Shown here: one piece after another, positions 45,000 through 55,324 of the stretch
Layout of the letters: the number at the start of each line of letters is the position of its first letter
How positions within the stretch are numbered: the first letter of the stretch is position 1
Assembly: GCA_023101885.1 (NCBI GenBank)
Contig: JALPQD010000214.1
Coordinates: forward strand, 1,984,001-2,048,000
Length of the DNA: 64,000 bases
Direction of reading: 5' to 3'
From: Typhlomys cinereus
Taxonomy: Eukaryota; Chordata; Mammalia; Rodentia; Platacanthomyidae
Notes under the pieces: model-generated
What the model was told of the DNA's origin: nothing
The model's database searches: none
Seen by the model: only the letters and a program-made list of their open reading frames with translations
Program-made: the position numbers and the translations under genes

Positions 45000-45219
45000 C
45001 TCAACGAGACCTAAGACTTCCTGAAGCAGGTTCTTTAATTGGCCTGGAACTCACCAGTCAGGTTAGGCTGGCTGGCTGGCAAATCCCATGGATCTGGGTC
45101 CCCAGGTTAGGATTACCAGCGCATGCCACCATGCCCAGCTTTTATTGGATTTCTGGGAATCCAACTCAAGTTCGAGTGCTTGTAAAGCAAGCACTGTATC
45201 AACTGAGCTGTCTTCCTAC
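45000..45219 (-). mobile_element. B4/RSINE-type SINE fragment
   Basis: Antisense. TGGCCTGGAACTCACCAGTC, GTTAGGCTGGCTGGCTGGC, ATTACCAGCGCATGCCACC, ATGCCCAGCTTTTATTGG, CAACTCAAGTTCGAGTGC and a head GAGCTGTCTTCCTACC. Confidence 0.65.
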
Positions 45220-45316
45220 CTTCTACATGAATTATCTTTGCAAGTAAATTGCTTGTTTAAAATGAATCATGTGTTAATGTTCTCTTCAAGAATTAAGGTA
45301 GAAATTTGGAGACTTT

Positions 45317-45348
45317 AAACTTTTTTATTATTATTTATTCAATTGTGC

Positions 45349-45386
<38 letters not shown>

Positions 45387-45594
45387 AACCACGGGCGAAT
45401 TCAGGAACCACCATGGACGCCTCCACCTCCTCCTTGTTTACTCTGCCCGGGGATTCACAGGCTCCGCCTCCAGGACCAGAAACGCAGGCTGCCCCCGCTT
45501 CGGCCCGGCGTTTATACGTGGGGTCTAGGATCCGAACTCAGGACCTTCCGCTTGCAAGGCAGAGGCTTAACCCCTGAGCCACCTCTCCAGCCCC
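45317..45594 (-). mobile_element. Young B2-like SINE with 17-bp TSD
   Basis: Antisense full-length copy: tail TTATTATTTATTCAATTG, TG run 45353-45383, GAACCACGGGCGAATTCAGG, CTCCACCTCCTCC, GGACCTTCCGCTTGCAAGGC and head ACCTCTCCAGCCCC. Target-site duplication AGAAATTTGGAGACTTT at 45300-45316 and 45595-45611 is perfect. It belongs to the variant with the TTGTTTACTCTG segment. Cys/Val-rich frames over it are repeat artefacts. Confidence 0.95.
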
Positions 45595-45654
45595 AGAAAT
45601 TTGGAGACTTTGCATCAGAATTCTATTTGCTTTTCATGATTTGTTTTGGTTTTA

Positions 45655-45687
45655 TATGTCAGAATTATTTAAAGGAACAGAACCAAT

Positions 45688-45733
<46 letters not shown>

Positions 45734-46305
45734 GGAATTTGTTAGATTAATTTGCAAGATCTTAATAGTTCAACAGTAACTACCTATAGCTGTTCTATTC
45801 TTGAGCTGAATCTGAGTACTAGAGTGGAACTGAAAGATCCATAGAAAGTCTTGGAGTAGTCCCAGTTGTTTGTTGAAGACCCTGAAGGCCAAATTCCTGA
45901 GTTCTCAAATCTCAGTCACACTGAAGAGGCCGGGCTCTGCTGTCAGGCAAGAAGGGTATCAGGGCCAAAGAAGCTGGGATCCAACATCAGTGTAGAATGG
46001 CGGCAGCAGCAGCGTTGGCAGCAGCAGCAGCAGCAGCAAAGAAAGGAAGAAAACAGCAGCAGACCAGCAGTGAGCTCCACACAGCAACACGGGGTGAAAG
46101 AGAGGGGAGTTCCCTCCCCTTTGCACTTCCTTCTGGCAGGTCCACCTCTGGAAAGCACCACTCACTATGGGCTGGGTCTTCCCTATCAATAACACAATCT
46201 CCTGCAGGCTTGCTCAAGGGTTTGGTTTAACTGTCAATTCTTTACAGCTGTGTCCAAACCCCAGCCTTCAACTGTCATGTTTACACCTGTATCTAAATAT
46301 CACAG
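45655..46305 (-). mobile_element. MaLR LTR with internal GT and CAG tracts
   Basis: Antisense. GTCAGAATTATTTAAAGGAACAGAACC, a TG run (45691-45731), AACATCAGTGTAGAATGGCGG, a CAG/GCA run (46003-46038), TTCCCTCCCCTTTGCACTTCC, GGGCTGGGTCTTCCC and a terminal TGTCATGTTTACACC..AAATATCACAG. It is colinear with 56125-56718. Alanine/glutamine-rich frames here come from the CAG tract. A young SINE inserted at its terminal CACA(G). Confidence 0.65.
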
Positions 46306-46601
46306 TTTTTTTATTATTATTATTTATTCACCTGTGTGCATATGCGTGTGTATGTGCGCGCGTGCGTGTGTCTGTGTGTGTGTGTGTCTGTGTATGTGTA
46401 GAACCACGGACGAATTCGCGAACCACCGTGGACGCCTCCACCTCCTTCTGCCCCGGGATTCACAGGCTCCGCCCTACCAGGACAAGAAGCGCAGGCCGCC
46501 CCTGCTTCCGCCTGGCGTCTATACGTGGGGTCTAGGATCCGAACTCAGGACCTTCCGCCTGCAAGGCGGAGGCTTAACCCCTGAGCCACCTCTCCAGCCC
46601 C
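46306..46601 (-). mobile_element. Young B2-like SINE with 10-bp TSD
   Basis: Antisense full-length copy: TTATTATTATTATTTATTCACC tail, mixed GT/GC tract, GAACCACGGACGAATTCGCG, CTCCACCTCCTTCTGCCCC, GGACCTTCCGCCTGCAAGGC and head ACCTCTCCAGCCCC. Target-site duplication AATATCACAG at 46296-46305 and 46602-46611. It shares the short CTCCTTCTGCC variant with the copy at 28556. Confidence 0.93.
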
Positions 46602-46852
46602 AATATCACAGGTTTTTATTAGAGATAGGGGTTAGGGGGTCATGGCAAGAAAATATTTATTTTACTTCCACTCATAACAATATCACATATTCCCCTGTTG
46701 TCATTAAGTATAATATTGTCAATTTTTTATTAACATTGTCTGTGTTTATTTGAAAGGATAGTTTGCATCTTCCTTCAGTAAAACAGGAATATTATGAAGA
46801 TCAAGATGATGTCTTCTTCTAAGCCTGTAACCATTCATAAGCATATACACAT

Positions 46853-46853
<1 letters not shown>

Positions 46854-46885
<32 letters not shown>
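46854..46885. repeat. (TG)n microsatellite
   Basis: About 16 TG units upstream of a B3-like element. Confidence 0.93.
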
Positions 46886-46887
<2 letters not shown>

Positions 46888-46914
46888 CAATAAAACCACA
46901 AACACCAATTTTTT

Positions 46915-47073
46915 TAACCTTTTTACATTTATTTGTTGTGTTCCTGTATATTTGCCAATAAAACTGCAAACACTGGGAGTTCTTTCCTTCCACCACGCAG
47001 ACTCTGGGGATTGAACTCAGGTTGTCAGCCTTGGTAACAAGCACCTTTAGCCACTGAGCCATCTTGCTGGCTC
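46915..47073 (-). mobile_element. B3-like SINE
   Basis: Antisense. TTCTTTCCTTCCACCACGCAG, CTGGGGATTGAACTCAGGTTG, TCAGCCTTGGTAACAAGCACC and TTTAGCCACTGAGCCATC. Head complete. Confidence 0.85.
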
Positions 47074-47084
47074 TTTTAAAAATC

Positions 47085-47425
47085 TTTATGGAGATAAAAT
47101 TCATATCCAGTTAACAAAAATATGTTGACATTTAGTATATTCACAAATAGAGAACTGAACTGTCACTGCCAGTTTTAGATCATTTTCATCACTCAAGAAA
47201 CTCCCTTAGTTCTTACTCCCTGTCCTCTCATATTTTTCCTAGCCCTAATTAATCAATAATAATCAATTTGCCTTTACAATAGAGTCCCTATTATGGGCTT
47301 TCATATGAACAGGAAAATATAATACTAGGCCTGTCATTAACTGACATCATTCACTCAATGTCTACAATCCATCACTTGCAGTTCATGAGCAAATAAATAG
47401 GAAAGAAAAAGAAAAAACAAGAGTC
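47085..47425 (-). mobile_element. Ancient LINE-1 3' end
   Basis: Antisense. AAATTCATATCCAGTTAAC, ACATTTAGTATATTCACAAATAG, CAGTTTTAGATCATTTTCATCACTC and TTTGCC..ATATGAACAG resemble L1M-type 3' ends (TTTAGTATATTCACAGAGTTG, TAATTCCAGAACATTTTCATC). The coding part is not visible. Confidence 0.55.
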
Positions 47426-48120
47426 ATAAAAAAATTCTCAAATTGTGCATCACTTAACTAATCAGGGCTTGTCTTCATATTATTCACTTTCAGGCATTGT
47501 CTTTGAAGGCATGGACAGGCCGTGGGTTGGACTCTGTGTCAAGGTTTCCACCTTAGCTTTTGGAAGAGCATAAAGAAACTGGATAAGCTTTAGCTACCAG
47601 TTGGTTACTTTTGACACACAAGTGACCTATCAATCTACTACCACTTTTGTAATAAATGCTAAGTATTGATATTTGCCTTAAAAAACAATCTTTACTAAGT
47701 GGTAATCAATCATATTTTCATGTACCTAACAAATCACCATCAGTAGAAAGGATATACAGAGTTAGGGGAAGCTTTGGGGGTGATCTACTCCTTACTCAGT
47801 GTTCAGTTAACCAACATATATATATATACTCAGCTACTCATTGCCTTCCTGTGACATTAAACATCTATTAAGGAAATAGCTATCTATAAACTGGAAAGTC
47901 TTCCATGTTCCAGTAAATACTCAGGCACTTGGTCAGTATACACATCCTGATGAAACCAAATGGGCCACACATGGAAAAACACATAGAAGGAGGAGGAAGA
48001 CTCACTGGGATGGATTAAGTATTACATTGAGAAAAATAGGGGGAATAAGAATGTGTATATAAGGGGCAAAAATAACATAATTCATTATATCCATGTATAA
48101 AAATGTTAAAAATTATTAAA
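47426..48120. other. Unique sequence, nothing recognised
   Basis: No gene or repeat family was recognised. There is a short TATATATATA run near 47816-47827. Confidence 0.4.
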
Positions 48121-48344
48121 GGAGTCCAAAGAGATGGCCAGAAGGTCAGAGTTTAAATACTAGGTCTCACATTTAAAAAAAAAAAAAAAAAAAGCCAGGC
48201 GGAAATGGCAGGGGCCTGCACTTCCGGCCCTAGTGGGCAGAGCCTGGGAAATCCCAGAGAGAAGCAAAAAGGAGGTAGAAGCAATCCCGGATGATTCCCA
48301 AAGTCACCCTTGGGCTTCCACAGGAACACAGAGTAACCCCCCCC

Positions 48345-48401
<57 letters not shown>

Positions 48402-48420
48402 TGAATGAATAAATGAAGTT
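48121..48420 (+). mobile_element. Older B2-like SINE
   Basis: The head is diverged (AAGAGATGGCCAGAAGGTCAG) with an internal A-run at 48174-48193. The body is GCCAGGCGGAAATGGC, CTAGTGGGCAGAGCCTGGG, AGCAATCCCGGATGATTCC and GGGCTTCCACAGGAACAC, followed by a C9(CT)n(CA)n tract (48337-48397) and AATGAATGAATAAATG. It is intermediate between the oldest copies and the young family. Confidence 0.8.
48337..48397. repeat. C-run/(CT)n/(CA)n compound repeat
   Basis: Nine C, then CT units, then about 20 CA units, inside the SINE 3' region. Confidence 0.93.
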
Positions 48421-48529
48421 TAAAATTTTTACAGGGAAAAAAATAAAGGTGCTGGGGACCAAACCTATTGCCTTGTGATACTAAGTGTTTTATCCCTAAC
48501 CCAGAGTCAACTCCCTACAATACCCATGT

Positions 48530-48680
48530 GCCATGGCCTCAATTCTCCTCCATCTTTCACCTTCACCTGTAAAATAAAGACAACGATAATAATTTTATCT
48601 ACATTATTGTGTTGCAGTAAGGATTAAATGTGAAGGATACAGCGTTGTCTTGGCACCTAGGACACTCCATTCACATTGGC
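48530..48680 (+). mobile_element. MIR SINE
   Basis: CCTCAATTCTCCTCCATC, CCTGTAAAATAAAGACAACGATAATAAT, TTGCAGTAAGGATTAAATGTG and CTTGGCACCTAGGACAC follow the MIR order (CCTCAGTTTCCTCATC, TGTAAAATGGGGATAATAAT, TGTGAGGATTAAATG, CCTGGCACATAG). Confidence 0.8.
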
Positions 48681-49379
48681 TGTGGGTTTCTGATTGGTTA
48701 GCTTTATTTTCATTTCCAGCCTGCTGAACCGTTTTAGCAGTGACCAAAGAACTTATCTGTAGACATTCACCCAGAGATGGACACGGATCGATATCAGCAT
48801 AGAGAATATTAGGAAGCACCTAGTTCAGCCCTTTCTTCCGGGGATCTATAGGGTATTCCAGAAGCCAGATTTGGTTCTTGCCTTCTAAGTAGATGAAATG
48901 CTGGGTCAAAAAGGAGCATAAAGGATACAAGTATTGTATATGAATATGAAAAACAGGTATACATACACATACTCAGCTGTAATTTTTTAAGCATGGCCTT
49001 TCCCTTTAAGTTCAAACTTGTTCGAGAGGCAGACACCTAACTTTTTTTTTGGGGGGGGGTGCATTGAACTCACAAACTCCTGTCCTCTAACACTACCAAA
49101 ATCTGCTGTGTAAGGGAAGTAGCAAGCACCCCCACACACACATACTACAAGGACGAGAGGGAACCCTAGGGCTTTTGCTGCCTAGGCCACCTGTAGCCTG
49201 GTCATTGTGACGCAAACGCTATGGACACGTGGAACACCTGCGGGAGAGCAGGGGTGGGGTCATCTCCTGGCGGCCGGTCCAAACTGGGTTTACCCCAGGA
49301 CATGGGGGTCTCCGAAAGACCCCTAGGAGTAGAGAGAGAGAGACACTCACTCTCTCCATCCCCGATCCGTCCCGAACAA

Positions 49380-50370
49380 GGTGAGACCTTTCCCCCGCTA
49401 CCTTCCAGGATCCCGAGAGTCCTGCTGCCAGCCACCGCCCGTCTTGGTCCTCCGTAGGCGGCGGGCGCAGGCGGCGGGGAGGGCTCCCGCACCCCGACCG
49501 CGGCGCTGCGCTGCGGCGCGCACGGGCTCCGCCACTGCCATTCCGGCTGGCGGCGGCCGCTGCAGGAAAGGGCCGCTTCCTGCGCTCCCCCGCCCCTTCG
49601 CTCGCCGGCCGCTGACGCTGACGTCGGCGGAGGGAGCAGGAGGGACACTCGGATCGCGGCCGGGAAGCTCCCGGGGGCCGGGGCTCCGAGGTACCTGCCC
49701 TCCGGGGCCCGGGCGGGGACGCGCCGGGCAGGCTGCGCGCTGCGGCGGGAGACGCCCCGGGGAGGGGGCGTCTAGCCCATCCTGCCACCTCTGCCCTCTG
49801 CGGGCGGTGGGTGACAGGCGGGTCCCCTAGTCCGTTCCCCGGCCGGGGTACGGGGATCGCGTCCTACCCTTTCTCCTCTCCGGGTTCTGCCCTCCGGCCT
49901 GGGAAGGGGTGGAGGATGCGCGCGCCTGGGGAGCTCGCGTCTGCCCGGGGCAGATGGAGGGGAGCCGGGCTCCCGCCGCAGCTGGGTTGGCCGCAGCCCT
50001 CAGAGCACCTGCGCCCACATCCCCGCTCGCCCGCGTCCCGCCGCCGGGTCGCGCGGTCCCCGCGACTGCTGAGGGCCTAGCCCCCCAAGACCCTTCTGGA
50101 CGGACAGGGACTGGCGTTCGGGGCTGACTTGTTGACAAGTTCACCTGCCGCGGCGCCTGACGTTAGCTTTTTCCCTTCGCCCAATCGCTGGGCCCCGCAG
50201 GGAGGGCCGAGCGAGAAGGGCACGTTTATGTGTGCTGCCTGGTGTCGGGAGGCCTGAGGTTGGCCCCGTGGGCGAGGGGAGCCACGGAGCATGGCACATT
50301 CGCGCAAGCCTGGCGCGCCGGTTTCTTTGGGTGCCGCTGCTGACTCCGCCTTTCCTGCCCCGCGGCCGTT
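49380..50370. promoter_or_regulatory. CpG island, probable promoter and first exon
   Basis: An abrupt change from AT-rich DNA to about 1 kb of very G+C-rich, CpG-dense sequence, densest from 49440 to 50150. Promoter-like sites: TGACGTC (CRE-like) at 49619-49625, GGGCGGGG (Sp1-type) at 49711-49718, CTTCCTG (ETS-type) at 49576-49582. No TATA box was seen. Candidate plus-strand splice donors are CAAG|GTGAGA at 49380/49381 and CGAG|GTACCT at 49690/49691. A minus-strand donor-like GAGA|GTGAGT lies near 49353. Long open frames on both strands (up to 189 codons) are expected from high G+C and match no protein I recognise. The orientation of the gene is not resolved. Confidence 0.88.
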
Positions 50371-50556
50371 GCAGCTCCTGCTTCCCTGGGAAAGAACATC
50401 CTGTTATTACGCCCGTCTTTCAGTCGAGCCATTCCGTTAACCTCTCCACTGTCTTTGTACTAAGAGCTCCCCCAAGACCTCTCAACTTCTCTTGCGGGCT
50501 CTCTAAAGCCCAGCTCCCATATGTTGGGAGATGGCGCTAACTGCATATTTGGAGAA

Positions 50557-50600
50557 AATTGAGGTTTAGAATGAGAATAATTAAGGTTTAGAATGAGAAT
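50557..50600 (+). repeat. 22-bp tandem duplication
   Basis: AATTGAGGTTTAGAATGAGAAT followed by the same sequence with one change (AATTAAGG...). It lies just right of the CpG island. Confidence 0.93.
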
Positions 50601-51956
50601 GGTGTCTGTTGGTAGATAACACTGAAAATGTCAGCACAGGGAAGGGATCTGTGCACCTACCTGGTTGGAAGCCTTAGTGCCTGAGATCTGGTGGTGAGCG
50701 TTGAATGATCCAGACCTGGAAGACACTTCACTGGTCGTTACAGCGCTGAAGATGTTTGATATTGAAGAGGAAAAGGAAGGCTCATGCGGCCGTTCTTTAG
50801 TCATTATGGTCCCATACATGATAGGTCACTGCAAAAGTTCCTGCCTGTCTGTATATTTCAGCTGTCTCTCAAAAAAAAAAAAATTCCTCAAATTGGTGTG
50901 CAGGACCCTCTGGGCTAGATCTGACACTTGAATTGCTCTGGAATTGGGAGTGAGGTAGGAAATGCTCATGGAATCCGTGGTCCATAGTCAGTTTACCTTC
51001 TGCTTAACACTTTCAAAACTACATTTTTTGTGAGTTTCAAACCAAAGATGCCCTTTTTGGGTTTTGGTTTTTATTTTTAAGATGTCATTGTAGAGAATAT
51101 TGTAGGGGCATGATGAGTTTCTAATTCCTTAATAGGTCTCATATCAACTGTTTGGTCATGAACCAATGCAAGATTTTTAATTGCAGAAGATGTTACTTTC
51201 TAATTGTATGTTTCTTTGTTACTTAGATTAAATCGTTACAGTGTTATGAAAAGTGCATCTATAGAAAACATCACAGTTGTACTACGAAGTGCTACTTGTA
51301 ATAATGGAGTTTAAATAGCTAAGCCTAGATCCTCTACCCAAACATCATTGAATGTCAAAGACACAGGCTGGTAATTATACCTGGGTTTCACTTCCTGGTC
51401 ATTTTCCCTGTTTTTGGTATAATGGAGCACCTGTTTGTTTTCTGGTGGCGTGTGTGTGCGCGTGTGGGGGGGGTGTCTAAGCTTATGAAGAAATACATGG
51501 CTGTGTTTTTTAAGTATTTGATGAATCCAAGAGTACTTTTTCAGGTATAAGCAGCTTTATTGGAAATAGGCAGGTGTGGCAACTGTGTTCTGCTTGAACT
51601 CTAAGGTTACATAGGGGGTGGGGAAGCTGCTGGGCGGGGACCAGGAAGCATGTTTTCTCACTACTAGACAAGCCTGACAGTTGGAAGCCTAGTGTAGCAA
51701 TGTTGTGATCAGCCCACTGGTCATTAGTGTCCATCTGTATTATCAGAATCAAGGAACCCATGGTCAGAGGGGCTGTCTGCATGTTTTAGGAAAGTATATT
51801 ACTAATGAGCTTTAAACTTGCCCCATCCAGAATCTGCCTCCGTACAGCCTTGCACTCTATGCCTGATGTATTTTATGACATTTTTTCATACTACAATTAC
51901 ATCTAGATCCATGAAAGGATTCAGAGAATAGAACAGTCTTTTCATTCCAATTGGCA
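50601..51956. other. Unique sequence flanking CpG island
   Basis: No coding exon was recognised. There is a short A-run (50870-50883) and a TG/GC patch (51448-51475). It could be intronic. Confidence 0.4.
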
Positions 51957-52310
51957 CAGGACTGGAACGTTCTGAAATGTCTCCCAAAGACTTATGTGTT
52001 GAAGTTTTGTTTACCGGTACAGTGTTTAGAGTTAAGGTCTGGGAGAACAGAATGAATTGCAAAGTATACTGACCTAATCCATGGGTTAGGCTGTTGGCTA
52101 ATCAATTAGTGACCTTACTGGAAGATGATAAAAACTAGGAGGTGGGTCTGGTTGGAGAAGAGAGTCCATGGGAGCATGCCTTTGATGGGTGTCTTAGGCA
52201 CCTGTCCCTATCCCTCTCCAATTCTCTGCTTCCTGACTATATGAAGGAAACAGGTCTGCTCCACCTTGCCTGTCCTATTTTCTCAATCACAGTGACTAAC
52301 ACAGAACCCC
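51957..52310 (+). mobile_element. MaLR (MT/MLT-like) LTR
   Basis: AAATGTCTCCCAAAGACTTATGTGTTGAAG, ATAAAAACTAGGAGGTGGGTC, TGGTTGGAGAAGAGAGTCC, GGGAGCATGCCTTTGATGGG and TCTCTGCTTCCTGACTATATG match the MT/MLT-type order, the same class as 10745-11790. Confidence 0.6.
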
Positions 52311-52409
52311 AACTTCAATTCCTAGCTATTCACATGACCTTCATCAGATTACTTAAGCTCAATCACTTGTCTCTGCCTATAAACTGGAACATCTATCCAA
52401 GGGGGTAGA

Positions 52410-52451
52410 TTGGACTCAAGTAGCATTGAATTGGACTCAAGTAGCATTGAA
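52410..52451 (+). repeat. 21-bp perfect tandem duplication
   Basis: TTGGACTCAAGTAGCATTGAA occurs twice head to tail (52410-52430 and 52431-52451) without a mismatch. Confidence 0.95.
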
Positions 52452-52827
52452 TTACACTTTTACATGTTGAACATATGAAATATATATATTGAGAAAAGAA
52501 ACAACTACTTTGTTTGTGATAGGAGATATATTCTGACTTCATTTTTGAGTCACTAAGGTGTTTTTTTTTTAACTAGTAGTAAGCTCCTGGACTTTATGAA
52601 AAGTGCTCTCTGGAGTTGAGGGTTTCCATCTATGGTCCAGGAACAAAGCAAAGTTCATTTGCTCTAAGAGGCATAGATCTTCCAAGCCCTTGCCACTCAA
52701 ATATGATGCCCATACCAACAGCCAGTTTACCTGTAAACTTGTTAAAATTATAAAATCTGAACTTTTTCTCTACCCCTCCCTCTAACACATGCTGAATTCA
52801 AATCTGCATTAAGAAGTACCGCTATTC

Positions 52828-52945
52828 ACTGGCAGTTCTCAAAATGTGGTGTCCCACAGAATCATTTGGGAACTTATTCAGTGTGGATTCTTGGCCATAT
52901 CTGCTTTAACACTTCTGATGCCCAATTGATATCCATCTTCTTCCT
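52828..52945 (+). mobile_element. MER5A DNA transposon relic
   Basis: GGCAGTTCTCAAAATGTGGTG, CATTTGGGAACTTATT, TTAACACTTCTGATGCCC match the MER5A order (CAGTGGTTCTCAAAGTGTGGT, CACCTGGGAACTTGTTAG, TTCTGATGC). Confidence 0.75.
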
Positions 52946-53309
52946 TAAAGCAGCTTGACAAACATGTTCTTACTTGGTATGCAAACCCCTTTGTGTTGAG
53001 TAGATATTACAGTCTCCATCCATCTGATGAGAAATTAAGAATGTAGGATGATTTACTCTGGAATACAAGTAGTAGACCTGCCTTGGAATCTCTATAAATT
53101 TTAGTTGGTCATACTTTCACTACTTCAGTTTCCAAGATAATATAAGGTTTTTGTTTGCTTGTTTGTTTGTTTAGATTGAGTCTACAAGTAATTTTCAAAA
53201 ATAGCATGAGTCTGTTCGGGATCAGATGACTATACATACTGGGGCATTTACGTGTTCTGTGAACACCAAGGCCTTCTGTGTAACAAAGCTGGTCAGTCTT
53301 GATAACTGA

Positions 53310-53400
53310 TTCTAAGTTTCATCATAAAATGAGAATGATGTGAACTTGGTGATGTTCACAACAATCTTACCTCACTTTGCAAAGTACAAATTCTTCAGTT
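53310..53400 (+). mobile_element. MIR fragment
   Basis: AAGTTTCATCATAAAATGAGAATGATG and TGTTCACAACAATCTTACCTC resemble MIR, with rearranged or degraded spacing. Confidence 0.45.
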
Positions 53401-53544
53401 AGTGGTAATTCCTTTTCCATTGCAAACCCAGTGAGAGAACTGGTTCAGAAGAGCTTATGATAAGGATCCTCATACTGTCCTGCTAAGTCAGAGATGACTT
53501 CACTCTTGAGGACTTTGACCAGATCAGAACAGTGGGACACTTAG

Positions 53545-53680
53545 TGTTCAACATTTGTTTTGAATACATACCACGTGCCATATACACTGTGCTAAATGCT
53601 GTGAATTTCCAAGACAAGATCTAGATAGCCTGCCACACTCTGCAGGAGCCTACCGCATGGTAAGGGAGAAAGATGGGTCA
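53545..53680 (-). mobile_element. L2 3' end fragment
   Basis: TTCAACATTTGTTTTGAATACATACCACGTGCC, ACACTGTGCTAAATGCTGTG and TGCAGGAGCCTACCGCATGG..AGGGAGAAAGATG follow the reversed L2 tail (TTTATTGAGC..CTATGTGCC, CACTGTGCTAGGCGCTG, AAGGAGCTCACAGTC). Confidence 0.65.
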
Positions 53681-54073
53681 GCTGGCAGTTACCTTTGAGC
53701 AAGAAAGTAAGAAGGGGATTCTGAGAGACACAAGGGCAACTTGAAGCTCAGGAGAGAGGAACACCAGTATGGCAGGAAAAAGGAAATGAAGAAGGTTCTG
53801 ATGAAGGTAACCCTTGAGTTGAACCTCCAGAGACCAACAGGAACTCATCAGGTGCGTAAGAGTTGGAAATGTATAATTTTTCTCAGAGAGCATCCACATG
53901 TACAAAGGTACAGGGGTGGAGAGAATACTGGCGGATAGTCCTTTTGTTCCCGAACATTCTATGGTTCTTGGAGTGTCCTCCCTCCCTGAGGTCTATAGAT
54001 AAGGAAACTGGGATTTAGAGAACTTAAGTAACCTGGAGGTTGGATCATCTGTGAGTTGGGAAGACTAAATAGG

Positions 54074-54461
54074 TGTCATATTTAGGCACAGGTGTCAAAT
54101 TGACAGTTGAGGGTTTGAGTTCTGGGCACATTTATGGAGAATTAGTGGTTGGGTTAAGCTCAGAGCAAACCTGCAGGAGATTGTCTGGCTGATGGGAAGG
54201 CCCAGGTGGATGGAATTAGACCCAGGAATAAAATACAGATTGTTGGTTGAGAGAGTAGGCACCGTGTGTATATATGCTGGTCTGGCAAATAAAGATCATC
54301 CTTCTCTCAGCCATTACGTAGAAATGGTGTGGCCAGTTCCCTTGGCCCTCGTGTTGGTGTGTGCCCTCTCATCAAGCTGAACTAAGAACTGTAACCAGTA
54401 AAGAAAAAATAAATCCCTTGTTCCTTTAAGCAGTGAACTGCAACAATAGGTTAATTAGTCA
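54074..54461 (+). mobile_element. MaLR LTR, same family as 41.1 kb
   Basis: TATTTAGGCACAGGTGTCAAATTGACAG start, GGTGTGGCCAGTTCCC and CCTCGTGTTGGTGTGTGCCC, AATAAA at about 54409, and end GCAACAATAGGTTAATTAGTCA. The AATAAA supports plus orientation. The retrovirus-like interior is absent. Confidence 0.65.
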
Positions 54462-54767
54462 GTGTAATTTCAATTGTGTGCTGTATATTTGTAGATGAGT
54501 TGCAGGTATTAATAGAAAATAGGGACCTGATATTAAATATGCATTAGAATGAGAGATTCCTGCAGAGGTCAGTTTTAGAGTAATTTATCAGAAAATTCAT
54601 GAAATTAAAAGAGGGCAATAAAAAATGAAAAACTGAATGCATTGGATCTGTGGAATAAGAGACAAAGTCTTCATGTTCCATGATGGAACACTGAATATAC
54701 AGATAGTAATTACTATGGCATTCTGGATTTGAAGAGTGGAAGGTCCTCTAGTTCTGAGTGGTGAGAG

Positions 54768-55082
54768 TATTTTATTTTGGGGTGTGTATGTGGGTGTGGG
54801 TGTGTGTACACGCATGCACGCAGTCATGTGTGTATAAACGTGCACCTGAGTGTTTGTGTGTGGGGGGGGTGTATGTCTGTGGAGGCCCAAGGGTGACACT
54901 GGGAATCATCCTGGATTCCTTTACTTCCTAATGGTTTTTGTTTCTGGATTTTCAGACTCTGCCTTCCAGGGCTGGAAATAGAGATAACCATCTGTCATTT
55001 TTATGTGGGATCTGGAGTGCCAAACTCAGGTTCTTTTGCTTGCTAGGAAGAGACTTTATTTACTGAGCTATCTCCCAGCCTG
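54768..55082 (-). mobile_element. Older B2-like SINE
   Basis: Antisense. TATTTTATTTTGGGGTGTG tail with TG-rich and G-rich stretch, TGTGGAGGCCCAAGGGTGAC, GGGAATCATCCTGGATTCC, ATTTTCAGACTCTGCC, CCAAACTCAGGTTC and head GAGCTATCTCCCAGCC. Confidence 0.8.
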
Positions 55083-55324
55083 TCAAGAGTATTTGTAAGA
55101 GTTACTGTGAAGTAATCAAATTATTGCCATGAGCATGCACAGTGAAATCCACCCTATTACTTACCATCATCATAATCACTAACTTCCAATTCTCAGTTCT
55201 CAGAATAGGGCACTCTTGCCAATGTCTGAAACCCAGTAGTATTTGAACTCTATTTTAGAGAATAACCAATCTTTGATGTGATACTTCTTGCATAGGGCAT
55301 CCTTAGCCAGGCATTAAGCATCCA

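Noticed and set aside
45943..46230. Poly-alanine/glutamine/cysteine frames
   Set aside because: They read through a CAG tract inside a MaLR LTR. No conserved protein context.
49202..50144. Long open frames (up to 189 codons) on both strands across the CpG island
   Set aside because: High G+C removes stop codons, so long frames are expected. Composition is Arg/Pro/Ala/Gly-rich, frames overlap on both strands, and no domain is recognisable.
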